A stretch of DNA of 64,000 nucleotides from Rhizobium sp. CC-YZS058. GTDB lineage: Bacteria > Pseudomonadota > Alphaproteobacteria > Rhizobiales > Rhizobiaceae. How positions within the stretch are numbered: position 1 is the stretch's first letter; each line of letters opens with the position of its first letter. The stretch covers positions 317,967-381,966 of the forward strand of contig NZ_JAYESJ010000003.1 in the NCBI RefSeq assembly GCF_034720595.1, in the 5' to 3' direction. Shown one piece after another: positions 18,394 to 26,668 of the stretch. A program made the position numbers and the translations under genes. The notes below the pieces were generated by a model that was not told the DNA's origin, did no database searches, and saw only the letters and a list, made by a program, of their open reading frames with translations.

Positions 18394-19620
18394 TTAGAGT
18401 GCGCTGGCGGCGATGTCGCCGTTGTAGGCGGCCGTCACCAACCGCTTCATGGCGTCGAGATCGAAGGCGCGCGGGTTGTTCTTGATGAGGCGGTCGATGC
18501 CGATGGCCTGTTCGGCGGTCCACTCCAGTTGATCGGCGGCAAGGCCGAGCGACTGGAGCGTGGTGGTGATGCCGATCGCCGCGAAGATGCGCTGAACTTC
18601 CTCGATCGCGGCCTGCGCCATGTCGAGGGTGGAGCGGCCGGCGGACGGAAGACCGAGAGCGATCGCGACTTCGGCCAGCTCCGGCGCGGCCGCACGTCTG
18701 TTGTAGCTCATGACATAGGGGAGAAGGGTGGCAACGCCCTGGCCATGCGCCGTATGCGTCAACGCGCCGGCCGGATACTGGATCGCATGCGCCGCCGCCG
18801 TGCCCGCCGTGCCGAAGGCACAGCCGGCGGCGAGCGCGCCCATCATGACATCGGCCCGCGCCTCCTCGTCGGTGCCGTCGGCATAGGCCTTTTCAAGGCT
18901 GCGCCCGAGGAGCTTGATGGCGAGAAGCGCGAAATGATCGGTCAGCGCGCTCTTGCCGATGAAGACATGGTTCTGGGCAAGCAGCGGATCGGCGCTGCGC
19001 CTCGCGGCGGTGAAAGCCTCGATCGCATGGGTCAGTGCGTCAGCGCCGGCGACGGCGGTCAGGCCGGGCGGGCAGGTCATGGTCAGCTCGGGATCGCAGA
19101 GTGCGGCCGTGGCGATCAGATGCGGGCTGGAAATGCCGACCTTCAGCGTCCGGTCAGGATCGGTAATGACCGCCACTGGCGTCACCTCGGACCCTGTTCC
19201 GGCCGTCGTCGGAACGGCGATGACCGGCAGCACAGGCCCCGGCACCTTGAACTCACCATAGTAATCCTGCAGCCGGCCGCCGTGGCTGAGAAGCAGGGCG
19301 GCGCATTTCGCCATGTCCAGGCAGCTTCCGCCGCCAAGCCCGATCACCATTTCCGGCCCGAAGGCCCGCGCGTCTTCCAAGCAGGCGGCAACGCTCTCGC
19401 GCGGCACGTCGGGCAGGACGCCGTCATGCACGAAGACCTCGACGGAGGCGGCGCGAAGGGCATCCATCATCTCCTGGAACACCTGGATCTCGGCGAAGCG
19501 GCGGTCGGTGCAGACCAGCGCCCTCCGGCCGAGGCGCGAGGCGACTGCCGGCAGGGCGTGGCGCTGGCCTTTCCCGAACAGGATTTCATGCGGCAGCCGG
19601 ATCGCGGCGAACTGGGTCAT
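18394..19620 (-). CDS. Iron-containing (group III) alcohol dehydrogenase
   Basis: A 408-residue iron-type alcohol dehydrogenase. The NAD(P)-binding GGGSCLDMAK motif is at about 96-105, followed by PTTAGTGSEV. Metal ligands are expected in GADALTHAIEA, AAAHAIQYP and THTAHGQG. It is the first gene of the unit running left and is transcribed away from the GntR/ABC operon. Members oxidise 4-hydroxybutyrate, 1,2-diols or maleylacetate; together with the semialdehyde dehydrogenase a 4-hydroxybutyrate-type step is plausible but not shown. Confidence 0.85.
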   Translation of the reverse strand: MTQFAAIRLPHEILFGKGQRHALPAVASRLGRRALVCTDRRFAEIQVFQEMMDALRAASVEVFVHDGVLPDVPRESVAACLEDARAFGPEMVIGLGGGSCLDMAKCAALLLSHGGRLQDYYGEFKVPGPVLPVIAVPTTAGTGSEVTPVAVITDPDRTLKVGISSPHLIATAALCDPELTMTCPPGLTAVAGADALTHAIEAFTAARRSADPLLAQNHVFIGKSALTDHFALLAIKLLGRSLEKAYADGTDEEARADVMMGALAAGCAFGTAGTAAAHAIQYPAGALTHTAHGQGVATLLPYVMSYNRRAAAPELAEVAIALGLPSAGRSTLDMAQAAIEEVQRIFAAIGITTTLQSLGLAADQLEWTAEQAIGIDRLIKNNPRAFDLDAMKRLVTAAYNGDIAASAL

Positions 19621-19751
19621 TCTGGTGTCCTTAGAGGGAGCGAGGGCGCGAGAGGCTTGCAGCTGGCGAACCGGAAAACGGCATTCCGCCGCCTGCCGAA
19701 AAGATCCACCTGATCCAACTGTCTCATCACTGCTGCGTTACCGGATATAAA

Positions 19752-19770
19752 ATCGTATAGGATATAGGAT
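19752..19770. promoter_or_regulatory. Candidate operator between divergent catabolic operons
   Basis: ATCGTATAGGAT (19752-19763) is a 12-bp dyad with ten matched positions. It overlaps a tandem repeat of ATAGGAT (19757-19763 and 19764-19770). It lies in the divergent region between the dehydrogenase unit and the GntR gene, a usual place for an FCD-GntR autoregulatory site that would control both arms. Confidence 0.45.
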
Positions 19771-19822
19771 TGCATGTGCCGGAGCATCGTGATAGCGCTT
19801 GATCATGTCAAGGGGCAAACTC

Positions 19823-20515
19823 ATGCAGAACAGAATTTCCCGGCAGTCCGAACCCGCACTCGGCTCTCCGATCCAGAGATCGACCAGCCTGGCCGGTGAC
19901 GTCTATGACGCGATCTTCGCGCAGCTCATGTCGCTCAAGATCGCGCCCGGCGCTCGCATCACGGTCGACAATCTGGTCAAGGAGTTCAGCGTCTCCCATA
20001 CGCCGATCCGCGAGGCGCTCGGCCGGCTCGAGGGCGAGGGGCTGGTCATCAAGACCCATCTGATCGGCTACAGCGCTGCACCGCAGATCACCCGCCGACG
20101 CTTCGACGAACTCTATGCTCTGCGCCTGCTTCTCGAGCCGAACGGCGCGGCCGGGGCCGCGAAGGTCATGACGGAGGAGAGCCTGGCGGCCCTGAAGGAC
20201 GCGGCCGGGGTGATGGGGCGAGGCAGCGCGGACGACCGGGTGCGCTATTCGACCTTCGCCCGCCAGGACGCGATTTTCCACGACATGGTCATGCAGCTCG
20301 CCGGCAATGAACTCATCCGGGAAACGCTCAATCATCAGCACACCCATTTCCACATCTTCCGGCTGATGTTCCATTCCCGCGTCACCGAGGAGGCTCTGGA
20401 CGAGCACCAAGCCCTGCTCGAGGCTTTTGCGGCGGGCGATCCGAAGGCGGCCGAGCAGGCGATGCGCGCCCATATCGAACACTCGCGGGATCGGCTTCTG
20501 CCGGCCTTCGACTGA
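19823..20515 (+). CDS. GntR-family regulator with FCD effector domain
   Basis: A 230-residue FadR-subfamily regulator. The winged helix (about 15-80) has the family pattern VYDAIFAQLMSLKIAPG and THTPIREAL-like recognition text (SVSHTPIREALGRLEGEGL). The C-terminal all-helical FCD domain has the metal/effector residues typical of the family (the H of IFHDMVM, and HQHTH later). AAGGGG seven bases upstream favours this ATG over in-frame TTG and ATG codons at 19799 and 19805. The ABC importer genes follow nine bases downstream, so it is likely an autoregulator of the importer and of the divergent dehydrogenase unit. The effector is unknown and is probably the imported sugar or a breakdown product. 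Confidence 0.88.
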   Translation: MQNRISRQSEPALGSPIQRSTSLAGDVYDAIFAQLMSLKIAPGARITVDNLVKEFSVSHTPIREALGRLEGEGLVIKTHLIGYSAAPQITRRRFDELYALRLLLEPNGAAGAAKVMTEESLAALKDAAGVMGRGSADDRVRYSTFARQDAIFHDMVMQLAGNELIRETLNHQHTHFHIFRLMFHSRVTEEALDEHQALLEAFAAGDPKAAEQAMRAHIEHSRDRLLPAFD

Positions 20516-20524
20516 GGGCGGCCG

Positions 20525-22099
20525 ATGTCCACTCTGTCGATTGTCGCCCGCGAGCCGGCCGTGCAGGCTCCGATCACGAGGCCGCAGCCTGCGCTGCCGG
20601 TGTTGCGCGCCGAGGGCCTGAGCAAGGCCTATGACACCGTCACCGTTCTGTCCGATGTCAGTCTCGACATCTTTCCCGGCGAAGTGCATGCCGTCATCGG
20701 CGAGAACGGTGCGGGCAAGTCCACCTTCATGCGGCTTCTCGCCGGCTACGCGGCGCCCACCACCGGCACGCTCGTCATGGAAGGCCAGCCGATCGCCTTC
20801 GCCAAGCCGGAGCAGGCGCAGAAGGCGGGGATCGTCCTTGTCCATCAGGAGATTTTGCTCGCCGACGGACTGACCGTTGCAGAGAACCTGTTTCTCGGCC
20901 GTGAGCTGATGCGGGGCGCGATCGTCGACGACCGCACCATGCGCCGCCTCGCGACCGAGAAGCTCGCCGAACTCGGCTGCTTCGTCTCGCCCAACGCGCT
21001 CGTGCGCGATATCCCGCTCGCCGACCGGCAACTGGTGCAGATTGCCCGGGCGCTGCTCGACGACTACCGGCTGGTGATCTTCGATGAGCCGACGGCGGTG
21101 CTGACGGGCGGGGAGGTCGAACGGCTCCTCTCGATCATTGCCCAGCTCAAGGCGCGCGGTATCGCCGTGCTTTATATCAGCCACCGGCTGGACGAGGTCC
21201 AGCGTCTCGCCGACAAGGTGACGGTGCTGCGGGACGGCACGATGATCGGCACCTATCCGGCCGAAGGCCTGTCGCAGCTGGACATGGCCAAGCTGATGGT
21301 CGGCCGCGACCTGGCGGCCATGTATCCGGAGCGGCGGGCGAAGAGTCTCGGCGAAACCCTGCTCGAAGTCCGGCAGTTCACCGTTCCCGGCTACGCGAAG
21401 GACATTTCGTTTTCGGCGCGGATGGGCGAGATTCTCGGCTTCGCCGGAATGATCGGCGCTGGGCGGACCGAGCTCTTCGAAGGCATCACCGGTTTGCGCG
21501 CGGCGTCGGGCCGCGTTCTGCTGCGCGGCCAGCCGCTCGAAATCCGCAGCCCGCGTGCCGCGATGGATGCCGGCATCGGCTACCTGACCGAGGACCGCAA
21601 GGGCAAGGGCCTGCTGCTGCACGACCGGCTGGCGCCCAATCTGACGCTCTCCGCCATCAACCGCTTCCACCCCGGCCTCATGCTGCGCCGACGGCGCGAG
21701 CAGGCGGCCTTGGGCGAGGCGGTCGGCACCTACGACATCCGGCTGAAGAGCCTCGGGGTTGATGCGGGACACCTCTCCGGCGGCAACCAGCAGAAGCTGC
21801 TGCTCGCCAAGGTCATGCTGACCAACCCCTCCGTCGTCATCATCGACGAACCGACACGCGGTATCGATATCGCCAACAAGGCGCAGATCTACGCCTTTAT
21901 CCAGACGCTGGTCGAGGAGGGGCGGACCTGCATCGTCATCTCGTCCGAAATGCAGGAGCTGATCGGCATCTGCGACCGGATCCTCGTGATGCGGGAGGGG
22001 CGCATCGCCGGGGAGGTTTCGGGCGAGCGGACGACGGAACACGAGATTGCGCTGCTGGCCACGACCGATGGCACGACGGCCGAGGGAGGAACACCATGA
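20525..22099 (+). CDS. Sugar ABC importer ATP-binding protein (RbsA/MglA type)
   Basis: A 524-residue double ATPase of the ribose/galactose importer class. Domain 1 has Walker A GENGAGKS (59-66), the Q-loop VLVHQEI and Walker B LVIFDEPTAVL. Its signature region reads PLADRQL rather than LSGGQ, as is common in this class. Domain 2 has the degenerate Walker A GMIGAGRTE, which is normal here, then LSGGNQQK and VVIIDEPTRGID. It is located on the inner face of the inner membrane. Its last four bases overlap the start of the permease gene. Substrate cannot be read from the ATPase. Confidence 0.92.
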   Translation: MSTLSIVAREPAVQAPITRPQPALPVLRAEGLSKAYDTVTVLSDVSLDIFPGEVHAVIGENGAGKSTFMRLLAGYAAPTTGTLVMEGQPIAFAKPEQAQKAGIVLVHQEILLADGLTVAENLFLGRELMRGAIVDDRTMRRLATEKLAELGCFVSPNALVRDIPLADRQLVQIARALLDDYRLVIFDEPTAVLTGGEVERLLSIIAQLKARGIAVLYISHRLDEVQRLADKVTVLRDGTMIGTYPAEGLSQLDMAKLMVGRDLAAMYPERRAKSLGETLLEVRQFTVPGYAKDISFSARMGEILGFAGMIGAGRTELFEGITGLRAASGRVLLRGQPLEIRSPRAAMDAGIGYLTEDRKGKGLLLHDRLAPNLTLSAINRFHPGLMLRRRREQAALGEAVGTYDIRLKSLGVDAGHLSGGNQQKLLLAKVMLTNPSVVIIDEPTRGIDIANKAQIYAFIQTLVEEGRTCIVISSEMQELIGICDRILVMREGRIAGEVSGERTTEHEIALLATTDGTTAEGGTP

Positions 22100-23088
22100 C
22101 TGCGATCACCGAGGTGGGCACTGCGCGCCCACCGCGCGACTGGACGATCAACTGGGCCGATATCGGACCCTTTCTGGCGCTCGCCGCCCTGCTCGTCATC
22201 GGCTTCGGCATCAATCCGGATTTCCTGTCCGGCACGAACCTTGCCAATGTGATCACCCGCAGCGCCTTCATCGCGATCATTGCGGTCGGTGCCACCTTCG
22301 TCATCTCGTCGGGCGGACTGGATCTCTCCGTCGGCTCCATGGCGGCCTTCATCACCGGCATCACCATCCTGTTCATGAACAGCCTGGCGCCCGGCTGGGG
22401 TGCCTGGGCGATCCCGATCGGCATGGCGGTCGCGGTCGGAACGGGCCTTCTTTGCGGCCTGGCAAATGGCCTGATCGTCACCGTCGGCAAGATCGAACCG
22501 TTCATCGCCACGCTCGGCACGATGGGGATCTTCCGCGCGCTGATCACCTATATGTCGGACGGCGGCACGATCCCGATCGACCGGAGCCTGCGCGAGGCCT
22601 ATCGGCCCGTCTATTTCGGCACGGTCGGCGGCATTTCCTACCCGATCCTGATCTCGCTTGCGGTGGCTGCCGTCGCCTCTTTCGCGCTCTACAAGATGAA
22701 ATACGGACGCAAATGCGCAGCCGTCGGTGCGAATGAGGATGTTGCCCGCTACTCCGGCATTTCCGTCATCCGCACGCGCACCGCGGCCTACGCGATCCAG
22801 GGCGTCTGCGTGGCGATCGCCGCGATCTGCTACGTGCCGCGTCTCGGCGCGGCGACGCCGACGACCGGCGTTCTCTGGGAGCTTCAGGTGATCACCGCCG
22901 TCGTGATCGGCGGGACGGCCTTGCGGGGAGGCAAGGGCCATATCTGGGGAACCGTGGCCGGCGCCGTGATCCTCGAACTGATCGCCAATCTGATGGTGCT
23001 GTCGGATCTCGTCTCGGAATACCTCGTGGCGGGCGTTCAGGGCGTGATCATCATCATCGCCATGCTCATTCAGAGGTTTTCAAAGTAA
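22096..23088 (+). CDS. Sugar ABC importer permease (RbsC type)
   Basis: A 330-residue inner-membrane permease of the BPD_transp_2 (RbsC) family with about eight to ten hydrophobic helices. The family patterns SGGLDLSVGSM and GGTALRGGKG are present; the latter is in the loop that contacts the ATPase. The ATG overlaps the RbsA-type gene by four bases. A binding-protein gene follows after a 52-base gap. The order ATPase, permease, binding protein is usual for this class. Confidence 0.92.
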   Translation: MTAITEVGTARPPRDWTINWADIGPFLALAALLVIGFGINPDFLSGTNLANVITRSAFIAIIAVGATFVISSGGLDLSVGSMAAFITGITILFMNSLAPGWGAWAIPIGMAVAVGTGLLCGLANGLIVTVGKIEPFIATLGTMGIFRALITYMSDGGTIPIDRSLREAYRPVYFGTVGGISYPILISLAVAAVASFALYKMKYGRKCAAVGANEDVARYSGISVIRTRTAAYAIQGVCVAIAAICYVPRLGAATPTTGVLWELQVITAVVIGGTALRGGKGHIWGTVAGAVILELIANLMVLSDLVSEYLVAGVQGVIIIIAMLIQRFSK

Positions 23089-23140
23089 CCCGCCATCGGA
23101 CCGGCGGAGGAGTTTTAAAGGTCCATTTTGGGAGGAACGC

Positions 23141-24091
23141 ATGCTGACGAAAAAAAGACTGGCGGCCCTGGCCGTCACATCACTGATCATGGCCGGCCAG
23201 GCGCTGGCCGCGGAGAAGAAGGTGGTCGCAGTGTCGATCCCCGCGGCCGACCATGGCTGGACGGCGGGCATCGTCTATCACGCCCAGGCGGCGGCCAAGG
23301 AGGTCAACGCGGCCTTTCCGGATGTCGAGGTGGTGGTGAAGACCTCGCCGTCGGCGACGGCACAGGTCAGCGCGCTCGAGGATCTCTCCGCCGGCCGCAA
23401 GCTCGATGCGCTTGTGATCCTGCCCTACACTTCCGAAGAACTGACGACCCCGGTCCAGGCCGTCAAGGACGCCGGAGCCTTTATCACGGTGGTCGACCGC
23501 GGGCTCAACGATCCGTCCATCCAGGATCTCTATCTCGCCGGCGACAACATCGCCGTCGGCCGCAACACCGCGAAATACATGATCGACAAGCTGGGCGGGA
23601 AGGGCAACCTCGTCGTCCTGCGCGGCATCCCGACGGTCATCGACGATGAACGGATCAAGGGCTTCCAGGACGCGATCCAGGGCACCGATCTCAAGGTTCT
23701 CGACATCCAGTACGCCAACTGGAACAGCGACGAAGCCTTCAAGCTGATGCAGGATTACCTGGCGAAATATCCGCAGATCGACGCCGTCTGGGCCAACGAC
23801 GACGACATGCTGCTCGGCGTTCTCGAAGCGGTGAAGGAATCCGGCCGCAAGGACATCAAGCTGGCGCTCGGCGGCAACGGCATGAAGGACATCGTCAAGA
23901 AGGTCATCGACGGCGATCCCATGACGCCGGTCGAAACGCCCTATCCGCCGGCCATGATCAAGACCGCAATCTACATGACCGTCGCCAATCTGGTCGGCCA
24001 GGCGCCGGTTCGCGGCACGGTCAAGCTCGATGCGCCGCTGATCACGAAGGAGAACGCGCAGGAATATTACTTCCCGGATTCGCCCTTCTGA
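23141..24091 (+). CDS. Periplasmic sugar-binding protein (RbsB type)
   Basis: A 316-residue type I periplasmic binding protein. Residues 1-24 form a signal peptide (MLTKKRLAAL start, cleavage after QALA). The mature protein starts VVAVSIPAADHGWTAGIVYHAQ, typical of ribose/galactose-type receptors, and ends with YFPDSPF. GGGAGG precedes the ATG. A perfect GC-rich hairpin lies 10 bases after the stop, which could raise its level over the next gene. The ligand is unknown; the neighbouring dehydrogenases hint at a polyol, sugar alcohol or hydroxy acid rather than a plain hexose (inference). Confidence 0.9.
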   Translation: MLTKKRLAALAVTSLIMAGQALAAEKKVVAVSIPAADHGWTAGIVYHAQAAAKEVNAAFPDVEVVVKTSPSATAQVSALEDLSAGRKLDALVILPYTSEELTTPVQAVKDAGAFITVVDRGLNDPSIQDLYLAGDNIAVGRNTAKYMIDKLGGKGNLVVLRGIPTVIDDERIKGFQDAIQGTDLKVLDIQYANWNSDEAFKLMQDYLAKYPQIDAVWANDDDMLLGVLEAVKESGRKDIKLALGGNGMKDIVKKVIDGDPMTPVETPYPPAMIKTAIYMTVANLVGQAPVRGTVKLDAPLITKENAQEYYFPDSPF

Positions 24092-24101
24092 GATTTCCAA
24101 C

Positions 24102-24121
24102 GGGGCGGCACAGGCCGCCCC
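24102..24121 (+). other. Intercistronic hairpin after the binding-protein gene
   Basis: GGGGCGGC, loop ACAG, GCCGCCCC: a perfect 8-bp stem with no T-run, between the binding-protein and DJ-1 genes. Such stems commonly protect upstream mRNA or allow partial read-through. Confidence 0.6.
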
Positions 24122-24148
24122 CGACCATCATGACGCAAGGAGCAACTT

Positions 24149-24742
24149 ATGCCAGGCAAGAAGATACTGATGCTGACCGGTGAATTCACCGAGGAATACG
24201 AGATTTTCGTCTTTCAGCAGGCGATGGAAGCCGTGGGCCACACTGTGCATGTCATCTGCCCCGACAAGAAGGCCGGCGACCTCATCAAGACCTCGCTGCA
24301 CGATTTCGAGGGCGACCAGACCTACACGGAAAAGCTCGGCCACTTCTTCACGATCAACAAGACCTTCTCGGAAGCGGAAAACCAGTTGGACCAGTATCAC
24401 GCCGTCTATGCCGCCGGCGGCCGAGGCCCGGAATATATCCGCACGGACAAGCGCGTTCAGGCGATCGTCCGGCATTTCCACGAGGCGCAGAAGCCGATCT
24501 TCACCATCTGCCATGGCGTGCAGATCCTGATTGCCGTGGATGGCGTCGTGCGCGGCAAGCGCGTCGGCGCGCTGGCGGCCTGCGAGCCCGAGGTCACGCT
24601 GGCGGGTGGGACCTATGTCGATCTCTCGCCGACAGAGGCCCTCGTCGATGGCACGATGGTGTCCGGCAAGGGCTGGACGGCGCTCGCGGCCTTCATCCGC
24701 GAATGCCTGAAGGTGCTGGGCACCGAGATCGTCCACCACTGA
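24149..24742 (+). CDS. DJ-1/PfpI family protein
   Basis: A 197-residue member of the DJ-1/PfpI superfamily (class I glutamine amidotransferase-like fold). The nucleophile elbow is TICHGVQIL with Cys121, followed by His122 as in protease- or glyoxalase-like members. A Glu in the first helix region (about 14-18) may complete the site. AAGGAGC precedes the ATG. It closes the importer operon and is followed by a good terminator. Possible roles are glyoxalase III-type detoxification of reactive aldehydes made by the pathway or a hydrolase step; neither is shown. Confidence 0.85.
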   Translation: MPGKKILMLTGEFTEEYEIFVFQQAMEAVGHTVHVICPDKKAGDLIKTSLHDFEGDQTYTEKLGHFFTINKTFSEAENQLDQYHAVYAAGGRGPEYIRTDKRVQAIVRHFHEAQKPIFTICHGVQILIAVDGVVRGKRVGALAACEPEVTLAGGTYVDLSPTEALVDGTMVSGKGWTALAAFIRECLKVLGTEIVHH

Positions 24743-24795
24743 CGACCCTGGCGCGGCGGGGGGCTTGCCGCGATGACAGGACCAGGGGGGGAGGA

Positions 24796-24821
24796 GGCTG
24801 GCGCGCAGGCGCCGGCCTTTT
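24796..24821 (+). terminator. Rho-independent terminator of the importer operon
   Basis: A 9-bp stem (GGCTGGCGC with GCGCCGGCC, one G-T pair), loop GCAG, followed directly by TTTT. It lies 54 bases after the DJ-1 gene and should end the GntR/ABC/DJ-1 transcript. Confidence 0.72.
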
Positions 24822-24842
24822 CGTCGGTTGCAGCCATGCTGC

Positions 24843-25466
24843 TCAATGCTCGGCCCCGGAAAGCCTTGCCCGCAGCGCTGCGTTCTCGCTCTCAAGCTGC
24901 TCCAGCCGGTCGCGCAAGGGGCGGACGGCGGCGTCGATCTGCGCCTCCGTGTAGCGGGGAACGATATGCTGCGGGCAGTTCCAGTCGAAGGCTTCGAGCC
25001 GCAGCTTGACGATTCTCTCGGGCTTTCCCCGGTAGCTTGGATCCGCAAGCCGGGCAGTCAGCGCCGGATCCTCATCGAGCGTCAGCCGCTCGACATGGGC
25101 GTAGATCTTCAGCCGGGCGCGACGCGGGTAATCCATCCGGAACAGGCAGGCCCGATCATTGGTCGAGAAATTGCCGGCGCTGATGTATTGCCGGTTGCCC
25201 CGATAGTCGGGGAAGGCCAGCGTCTGCTCGTCGAGCACGGCCAGGAAGCCTGCCTTGCCGCCGCGATGCTGCACATAGGGCCAGCCTGTTTCGGAGACGG
25301 ATGCCATGTAGAAGCTGTCGCGCTCGGCGATGAAGCCGATCTCGCTCTCGGTGAACCGGTCGGAGGGGCGATCGTGACCGCCGAGCCAGATCTGCTCCGC
25401 CCCCATTTCGGCCTGCGCAGCCCTGACGCTCGGCGTCACGGCGACTTCCAGAAAATGGTACGGCAT
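24843..25466 (-). CDS. Pyridoxamine 5'-phosphate oxidase-like flavin-binding family protein
   Basis: A protein of about 207 residues with the split-barrel PPOX fold. Recognisable stretches are FIAERDSFYMASVSETGWPYVQHRGG and FLAVLDEQTLAFPDYRGN in the first half, and RARLKIYAHVERL. Such proteins bind FMN, F420 or heme and reduce diverse substrates; the true cofactor is unknown. The C-terminal 30 residues form a short coiled coil (RPLRDRLEQLESENAALRARL), suggesting dimerisation. Two start codons three codons apart compete; the second has GGAAAGG at better spacing and is used. It lies 93 bases after the metallo-hydrolase gene and may be co-transcribed with it. Confidence 0.78.
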   Translation of the reverse strand: MPYHFLEVAVTPSVRAAQAEMGAEQIWLGGHDRPSDRFTESEIGFIAERDSFYMASVSETGWPYVQHRGGKAGFLAVLDEQTLAFPDYRGNRQYISAGNFSTNDRACLFRMDYPRRARLKIYAHVERLTLDEDPALTARLADPSYRGKPERIVKLRLEAFDWNCPQHIVPRYTEAQIDAAVRPLRDRLEQLESENAALRARLSGAEH

Positions 25467-25559
25467 CGGAATCATCCTTTCCGGGGCGGCGCCATTGCGG
25501 CCCGCCCGCCTGTTGCCCGCAAAGGCAGCGCCTCGGCTTGGCTTTTTTCGAGGGCAGTC

Positions 25560-26546
25560 TCAATCCTGTAGCGCCCAATCGGCAACCTGCCAGCGCAAGG
25601 CTCCGCCCTCCCGCACGAGATGGCCGAGCCCGGGGAACGGCATATGGGTGGCGGCGACCAGCGCGCCTTCGGCTGCGGCCTGGGGAAAGAACCGGTCGCG
25701 CATGGCCTTTGCCGCCGCTCGGTCCTGCTCGAAGAGAAAGAAGACATCGGTTGCCATGGGGTGGACGACGGGGAAGATCATGTCGGAGACCATGATCATG
25801 CTCTTGCCCGCGTCCTCGACGCGGACGCCGATATGGCCCGGCGTGTGTCCGGTGAGATCGACGACCGAGATACCGGGCATGATGTCCCGCTCGCCATCGA
25901 TGGCCTGCAGCCGCGGATAAAGGCGCACGACCTCCTCGGCCATCCGGAAACTGGTCTGGAGGTAGTCGGGCGCGCCATTCCGTTTTCCGGCATCCGTCCA
26001 GTGGGCGACATCGCGGCGGTCGATAAAGATCTCGGCCTCCGGAAAGACCTGCCTCCCGCCCGCAACCAGCCCGCCCATGTGATCCTGATGCATATGGGTG
26101 ACGATGACGGCGTCGATCTGCTCCGGCTTCAGCCCGAGCGTGCCGAGCGCCTGCGGGAGCTGGCCGGTCTTGCCGATCGAACCCGCGGCCCCGGCATCGA
26201 TCAGCACGCGCCGCTGCCCGTCTTCGATGAGATACTGGTTGAAGAGGAAGCGGACACCGCTCTGGCGCGCCGTCAACTGTCGCTTCGCCGCATCTTCCAC
26301 CTCCTGCGGCGTCCGGCCCGGAAAGAAGTCGTAGGGCATGTCGGCGAAGCCATCGGTCAGTGCCGTCACGGTGAAGCGGCCGATGCGGATCTGCGCAAGC
26401 GGCGTGATGCCGGCGACCGGCTTCTCGATGGCCGGAACTGCCGCACGGGCAGGAGAGGTAAAACTGCTCCCTGAAACCAATGCGCCTGCGCCGATCAGGC
26501 CGAGGGGAAGAGCGCCGGCAAAAGCGCGACGGGACAGGTGGGTCAT
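25560..26546 (-). CDS. Tat-exported metallo-beta-lactamase-fold hydrolase
   Basis: A 328-residue MBL-fold hydrolase. The N-terminus carries SRRAFAG (5-11) followed by a hydrophobic stretch to about 36, a twin-arginine signal, so the folded enzyme should act in the periplasm. The zinc motif is HMHQDH at 151-156, with later ligands in GHTPGH and the Asp of MVSDMIFP. GGAGG lies just before the ATG, rejecting the longer frame from 26579. The substrate could be a lactone, an ester or another small molecule; quorum-signal lactonase activity is possible but not implied by the motif. The LysR gene is divergent and is the likely regulator. Confidence 0.84.
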   Translation of the reverse strand: MTHLSRRAFAGALPLGLIGAGALVSGSSFTSPARAAVPAIEKPVAGITPLAQIRIGRFTVTALTDGFADMPYDFFPGRTPQEVEDAAKRQLTARQSGVRFLFNQYLIEDGQRRVLIDAGAAGSIGKTGQLPQALGTLGLKPEQIDAVIVTHMHQDHMGGLVAGGRQVFPEAEIFIDRRDVAHWTDAGKRNGAPDYLQTSFRMAEEVVRLYPRLQAIDGERDIMPGISVVDLTGHTPGHIGVRVEDAGKSMIMVSDMIFPVVHPMATDVFFLFEQDRAAAKAMRDRFFPQAAAEGALVAATHMPFPGLGHLVREGGALRWQVADWALQD

Positions 26547-26668
26547 GTCAGTCCTCCATCGAGACAGGATGCGCTCCATGCGTCATCTATCGCTTACTCT
26601 ATGCTCTCGGGATCCGATAGGGTATCATGGGCATCCGAGAAGGTTCCTCCTGAAAACTGGAAGGGTTC

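Noticed and set aside
23090..23107. CCGCC/GGCGG pair between the ribose-type permease and binding-protein genes
   Set aside because: A 5-bp stem with an 8-base loop is too weak in such GC-rich DNA to call.
25560..26546. Firm naming of the MBL protein as an acyl-homoserine lactonase
   Set aside because: The HxHxDH motif is shared by the whole superfamily, and a Tat signal is not diagnostic.
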